Shown: one piece after another, positions 59,916-64,000 of the stretch
Position numbering within the stretch: position 1 is the first letter of the stretch
How the letters are laid out: each line of letters begins with the position of its first letter
Source: Tolypeutes matacus
Lineage: Eukaryota; Chordata; Mammalia; Cingulata; Chlamyphoridae
Assembly: GCA_026826555.1 (NCBI GenBank)
Contig: JAKSZT010054457.1
Span: 6,349,696 to 6,413,695 of the forward strand
Length of the DNA stretch: 64,000 bases
Reading direction: 5' to 3'
Translations under genes and position numbers: made by a program
The notes under the pieces: generated by a model
What the model was told of the DNA's origin: nothing
The model's input: the letters and a program-made list of their open reading frames with translations, nothing else
Database searches by the model: none

Positions 59916-60344
59916 TTGTATTATTTTCCCATTGTGCGTTTTGCCAAGTGGACAAAAACAACATCCGGTTATGTGGACTTCTTTCCTTCCCAAAGAATGT
60001 GTTTTGACACACAGTTCCTCTTCAGTGTTCAATGGTCAGGCTCACTATTAAATAAATCCCATCTTTATGTGACCACTAAGTTGACAGAAGTGCTGCTAGG
60101 GGATATGTATATAAGACTACAGGTTGGATATTAAGAATGAATAAATTACACTAAGATATCTAGTTAATTTCCCTGTTTATGGAAAGTAAAGTCTTATATT
60201 AGCTTTACTGTATTTCTCTAATTCAATTCCTGAAGATGGTTCTGGTTTACTTCATACACAAAAATGGGTAATATGTCTTTAAAATTTAACAGAGTACAGA
60301 AATTTGAGTTCTACATTATTGATAATTTATGTAGTCATAGAATG
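59916..60344. other. Unique-looking sequence
   Basis: No element recognised. Confidence 0.35.
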
Positions 60345-60835
60345 CCCCTTCTTCTTCCCTCCTTACCAATATCTCTTTCATATAGCTGACTCTTACTGGC
60401 CTTTGGGGAATACTTGAACTCCCACAGCGGGGCTTGGTGTTTTTTTTTTTTTTTTCCTTTTTCCCTGAGGTACTGGGGGCCGTGGATTGAATCTGGGAAG
60501 CAGGTCATCAACCACTGAGCCACATCGGCTTCCCTGAGTTGGTTTTTTCATTTGTTTTGCTTATTGTTCGTTTTTGTTTTTTCAGGAGGTACCTGGAACC
60601 AAACCAGGGCCCTCCCCATGTGGGAGGTTGAAGCTCAACCACTTGAGCCCTATTGAAGGGCTCTCCTAACATCCTTTGTTTATTCCCCGTCCTATTGTTG
60701 ACCTATGTATTTATGTTCTCTTCACTATATTCTCAAGGAGAGAGACTGTTTTTTTTTTTTTTTTTAATACTGTGTATTTGGTGTTCTGTATGGTGTATAC
60801 ATAGCTGATTCTCAATAAACAATAAAGTCATTTAT
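60345..60835 (+). repeat. L2 LINE 3' end, split by a SINE
   Basis: The right part reads 'tattctcaaggagagagact', then a T run (60750-60767) and 'gctgattctcaataaacaat', an L2 3' terminus. The left part, 60345-60438, is a weaker match to the upstream L2. A DAS-SINE occupies about 60440-60650. Confidence 0.55.
60440..60650 (-). mobile_element. Dimeric DAS-SINE, antisense
   Basis: A T run (60440-60455, the tail) is followed by the reverse of two heads: 'ctgaggtactgggggccgtg'...'ctgagccacatcggcttccc' and 'aggaggtacctggaaccaaa'...'tcaaccacttgagccc'. The joining segment resembles that of the compound SINE at 26739-27125. No clear target duplication. Confidence 0.85.
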
Positions 60836-60839
60836 CGAT

Positions 60840-61365
60840 TTGGAAACCAATAGAGGTGATGGCAGCGCTTTACTTTGAGCATAATTAACAGTGCTGAATT
60901 ATGCACGTGATTGTGGTAGAAAGAGGGAAGTTTAGGGTTGTGTGTGTCACTGGAAGGAAAGCTAGAGGATAATGTATCCTGTTGTGGATGATGACTGTGG
61001 TTAATAGCACAAATATAAGAATCTTCTTTCACGAACTAGAACAAATATGCGTCACTATTACAAGGTGTTAATAATATGGTGTTACATGGGAAAAAATACA
61101 GCCAATGCAAATTATGGGCTATAGCTAATAGTAATATTTTAATATTCTTTCATTGGTTGTAACAAAGGCACCACACCAATGCTAAGTGTCAATGACAGAG
61201 TATAAGGGATATGGGGTTTTTCTTTATGGAGGAATGAAAATGTTCTAAAATTAATTATGGTGACAAATACACAACTCTGTGATGATCCTGAGAGCCACTG
61301 ATTGTATACTTTGGCTGAATTGTATAGTGTGTGACTATATTTCAATAAAACTGCTTTAAAATTAT
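60840..61365 (+). mobile_element. L1 3' UTR, 5'-truncated
   Basis: 'ttgtggatgatgactgtggt', 'ggtgttacatgggaaaaaat', 'gaaaatgttctaaaattaat', 'acaactctgtgatgatcctg', 'ccactgattgtatactttgg' and 'tttcaataaaactgctttaa' give an L1 3' end. It differs from the 10350 type, so it is another subfamily. Confidence 0.8.
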
Positions 61366-62985
61366 TTATTGTATTATTAATTATTGTGCATTGTGATATA
61401 AATTTTATGTAAGAACTCTAATTTTTTTATCCCACTTGTGTTTTGAATAAGAAGATACCCACACAGAAATAGCTCTGGATTCTTCAGTCTTATTCTAACA
61501 TTCCCCACATATTTGAAGGCACAATTTTTATTCTGCAGCAAAACAAGCTGACTTGAAAAATATCAAGTCAATTTGCCCTGCCTGCTCCTTTTCTGCAAAG
61601 CATAACAACATTTTCACAAAAGCAAGGAAGAAAACTATGCCATCTGTGCTATCCATGGGTGGGGAGAGACAATGCCCCTCAACTGCACAATACACATGCG
61701 GCCTATCTTATTTGTATAAATACAACCCTGCCCATTGGCCCTTGGATAATGAAATTAGGATATATAAAAATTAATTTGTCTGAATACCATAGAAGTATTA
61801 GAATTAAGCATTTACTAAGAAATAAACATTTTTCTGAGGAACTCAAAATTTAATTTATATCTAAATTAAACAGACAGACGTGACAATTTTGACAAAGATG
61901 TGTTGTAAATATGAACTTGTGGTTTTACGTCTTAGAGCAAAAGAGCTCTTCATATGAGGAACATTTTTAGAACCATTATTACTATTGTGAATAATCATGT
62001 TTTGACATTGTTCAGTGACTACACAATTAAAGTTAACACATTTCTTTCAGTTGCACAGTGAATATAATTTTTCCTCATGATGTGATGCTTAAAGCATCAG
62101 TCTCTTTGCATTCAATCTGTTACCATAACAACCATTTGGCTATACTATTAATGGTTTTACTTTCTTACACATATCAAGGCTCTTGAAAAAGCCTTAATTT
62201 CCCTCATTTATTTTTAATAGTTATTCTAATAAAAATTTTAGATGTCACTCACCATTGCCTCCAACAGTACTTAATAAAGGCATTGTAATAGTTATTGCAA
62301 ACAATACCTGATAAATGATCGAATAGGAAAGAATTAAAGGAAGGAAGAAAAATGAGGTAGGGAAAACAACTGCAAGCTCTAGCTTCCCTGTTATAATTTA
62401 TTTTCAGAATGCACAAAGGCCATAGCACAATAAGCAATTGGCCTGCTTGCTCAAGAATAAAAGGAATAAGGCTGAGCTTTATGAAAATAAGTCAATAGGT
62501 CAAAGGAAAAATTTAATATACTCAAAGTCCTCTTTCTATTTACATTTTATTTGGTTTCCAAGGGAGGTTATGTTTGTGGGGCAATACTGGCCCATTTGCA
62601 ATAGCAGATGTATGAGTTCCTTTAGCCTGGTAAAAGACTAAAAGTAGAAGATGAAAATAAATGGAGGAAAAGCGGAGGATGTCTCTGGTAAATATGAATT
62701 GGTAAATGTGATTTCTTAGAAGGGCAAATTTACATTTCATTGTCTTATGCATTTGGAAAACTGTCTACAATATTTTAAATTCTTACCAAAGGCAGAATCT
62801 TATCATAATAGAATGCTATTTTTATAATTGTGATAACCAAACCTTTAACTATGTATTTTGGCATAGAAGCTGTCTTAGAATTATTTCATCTTTAAGATTA
62901 GGTCTTCCATTTTTTTAAGGAACATGACATTTCTAATATGCAGAAGGGATTTAATATATTAGATATTTAATTTAATAGAGCTTTA
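61366..62985. other. Unique-looking AT-rich sequence
   Basis: No repeat or coding region I can support. Confidence 0.35.
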
Positions 62986-62989
62986 TAAA

Positions 62990-63440
62990 CAAAAAACAAT
63001 CTCACTTTCACTCAGTGCTCTCTGCTCAAATCCGTCCACATATTTTATTAAATTCCTATTATGTTCCAAGCACCAAGGATATAAAAGTAAATAGAACAGA
63101 TTTTCCCTTTTTCATCTTATACAATAGTGTAGAGAGACAGGAAATAAACCAATATGCATTCATAATCATATAATATTTCAGATAAAATGAGTCTATGAAA
63201 GAAAAAGAAAGCCAAAATAGGCAAAGACAGGATGGGTGAGGTATGGTGGAGGTGCAAAACAAGGAAGAACTCCAGCCAAGGCTGTCAGAGTAGGTTGAGG
63301 ATATGACAAATATGCCAATCTGAAAAGCTGAGGAGTTAGCCAGGGAAAGATTTGGGTAAAGAAATTTTTAGGCTTCAGGATCGGCTGGTTCAAGGGCTCT
63401 GAGTTTGGAATGTACTTGCTGAGCTCCAAGGAGAGATAGA
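62990..63440 (+). repeat. Possible old interspersed repeat
   Basis: 'cctattatgttccaagcacc', 'aaggatataaaagtaaatag', 'gagagacaggaaataaacca' and 'aggagttagccagggaaaga' resemble a common old mammalian repeat beginning CTATGTGCCAGGCACTG...GGATACA. I cannot name it. The antisense frame at 63193-63492 is a shadow. Confidence 0.4.
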
Positions 63441-64000
63441 AGACTGAAGTCTCCAAGCAAAGCCAGGGAAGGGAAGTGTGGCCTTCCCTCACCTTCTGAG
63501 GAAATTTACAGTTTACCTCTGCATCTGTAGAATGTTTCTCTATTTCCTTTACAAATCACATGGCTATTTTCTTTAAACAGCATAAAATGCACATTCTTGA
63601 TGAAGCAATATCATTTTTTTCATAGACTCTCATCTAGCTCCATTAAGGGCACATGTATGGCCTTCATGTTCATCTCCTTAAATTATATAACAAACATCAT
63701 CTCTATACTCATTTCTACAGCAGATCATTTTCTTCCTCAGTCTTCTTTGTTAACAGGTGCACATAAAAAGAGTTGGCATGGATCAATGTTTAGAGACATT
63801 GATCAAAAAGGATGTAACTCTTCACTGCAGCCTGAAGATCAAACCATACTATAATAAATTTAACCAATTCCTCTTGCTGAAAATTACAAAGAGGAGGTAA
63901 ATAATTTAAAACATTTTTGTTTATTTTTAATACCAAATATTTCAACTTACCAGACTTGAGGATGGCTATTTTCATTAGCATATAACATCCACTTCACCTA
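63441..64000. other. Unique-looking sequence to the window end
   Basis: No element recognised. Confidence 0.35.

Overview
The window is AT-rich mammalian nuclear DNA with no intact protein-coding gene. Long poly(A)/poly(T) runs, SINEs, LINE-1 3' ends, solo LTRs, old MIR and L2 copies and intronless gene relics all point to a placental mammal. The lineage marker is a tRNA-like SINE with a conserved core (GTGGCTCAA...CCACATGGGAGGTCCC...TTCCCAGTGCCTCC). This matches the DAS-SINE family described from the nine-banded armadillo. Together with a repeated lineage-type L1 3' UTR, it suggests a xenarthran, most likely an armadillo; a sloth or anteater cannot be excluded by eye.

Layout: 1-1115 is a decayed YBX1 retrocopy on the minus strand, cut by an LTR at the window edge. 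1.7-3.2 kb holds MIR and L2 relics, and 4.6-5.4 kb an antisense L1. 5.9-8.3 kb holds two solo LTRs of one MaLR-like group with 5-bp target duplications. 10-12 kb has a 5'-truncated L1 with a 19-bp duplication and two SINEs with clear duplications. 12.7-19 kb holds assorted old LTR, L1, MER5-like and MIR pieces. 19-24.6 kb is nearly featureless. 24.65-27.65 kb is a stack of antisense L1-type sequence split by a compound SINE that contains an assembly gap.

28-35 kb has MIR, a hAT-type miniature transposon, a 2 x 75 bp tandem duplication, MER5A and a dimeric SINE. 35.6-39.3 kb is mostly unique sequence with one strong hairpin. 39.3-48.8 kb has L1 tails, MIR, L2, MLT1, SINEs, a lysine-rich unidentified retrocopy and another LTR. 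48.8-54.5 kb is mostly unique. 54.6-57.8 kb is an old sense-strand L1 split by younger L1 pieces. 57.8-64 kb is unique sequence plus MIR, L2, a SINE and another L1 3' end.

No genes work together here. The window looks like a gene desert or a large intron, and every long reading frame I examined is explained by a repeat, a pseudogene or chance. I found no new biological system. The best leads are the LTR subfamily, the L1-in-L1 locus with a break in segment order, the unidentified retrocopy, a 25-nt-arm hairpin and an assembly artefact around the N gap. Repeat boundaries without a stated target duplication are accurate to roughly 10-30 bases.
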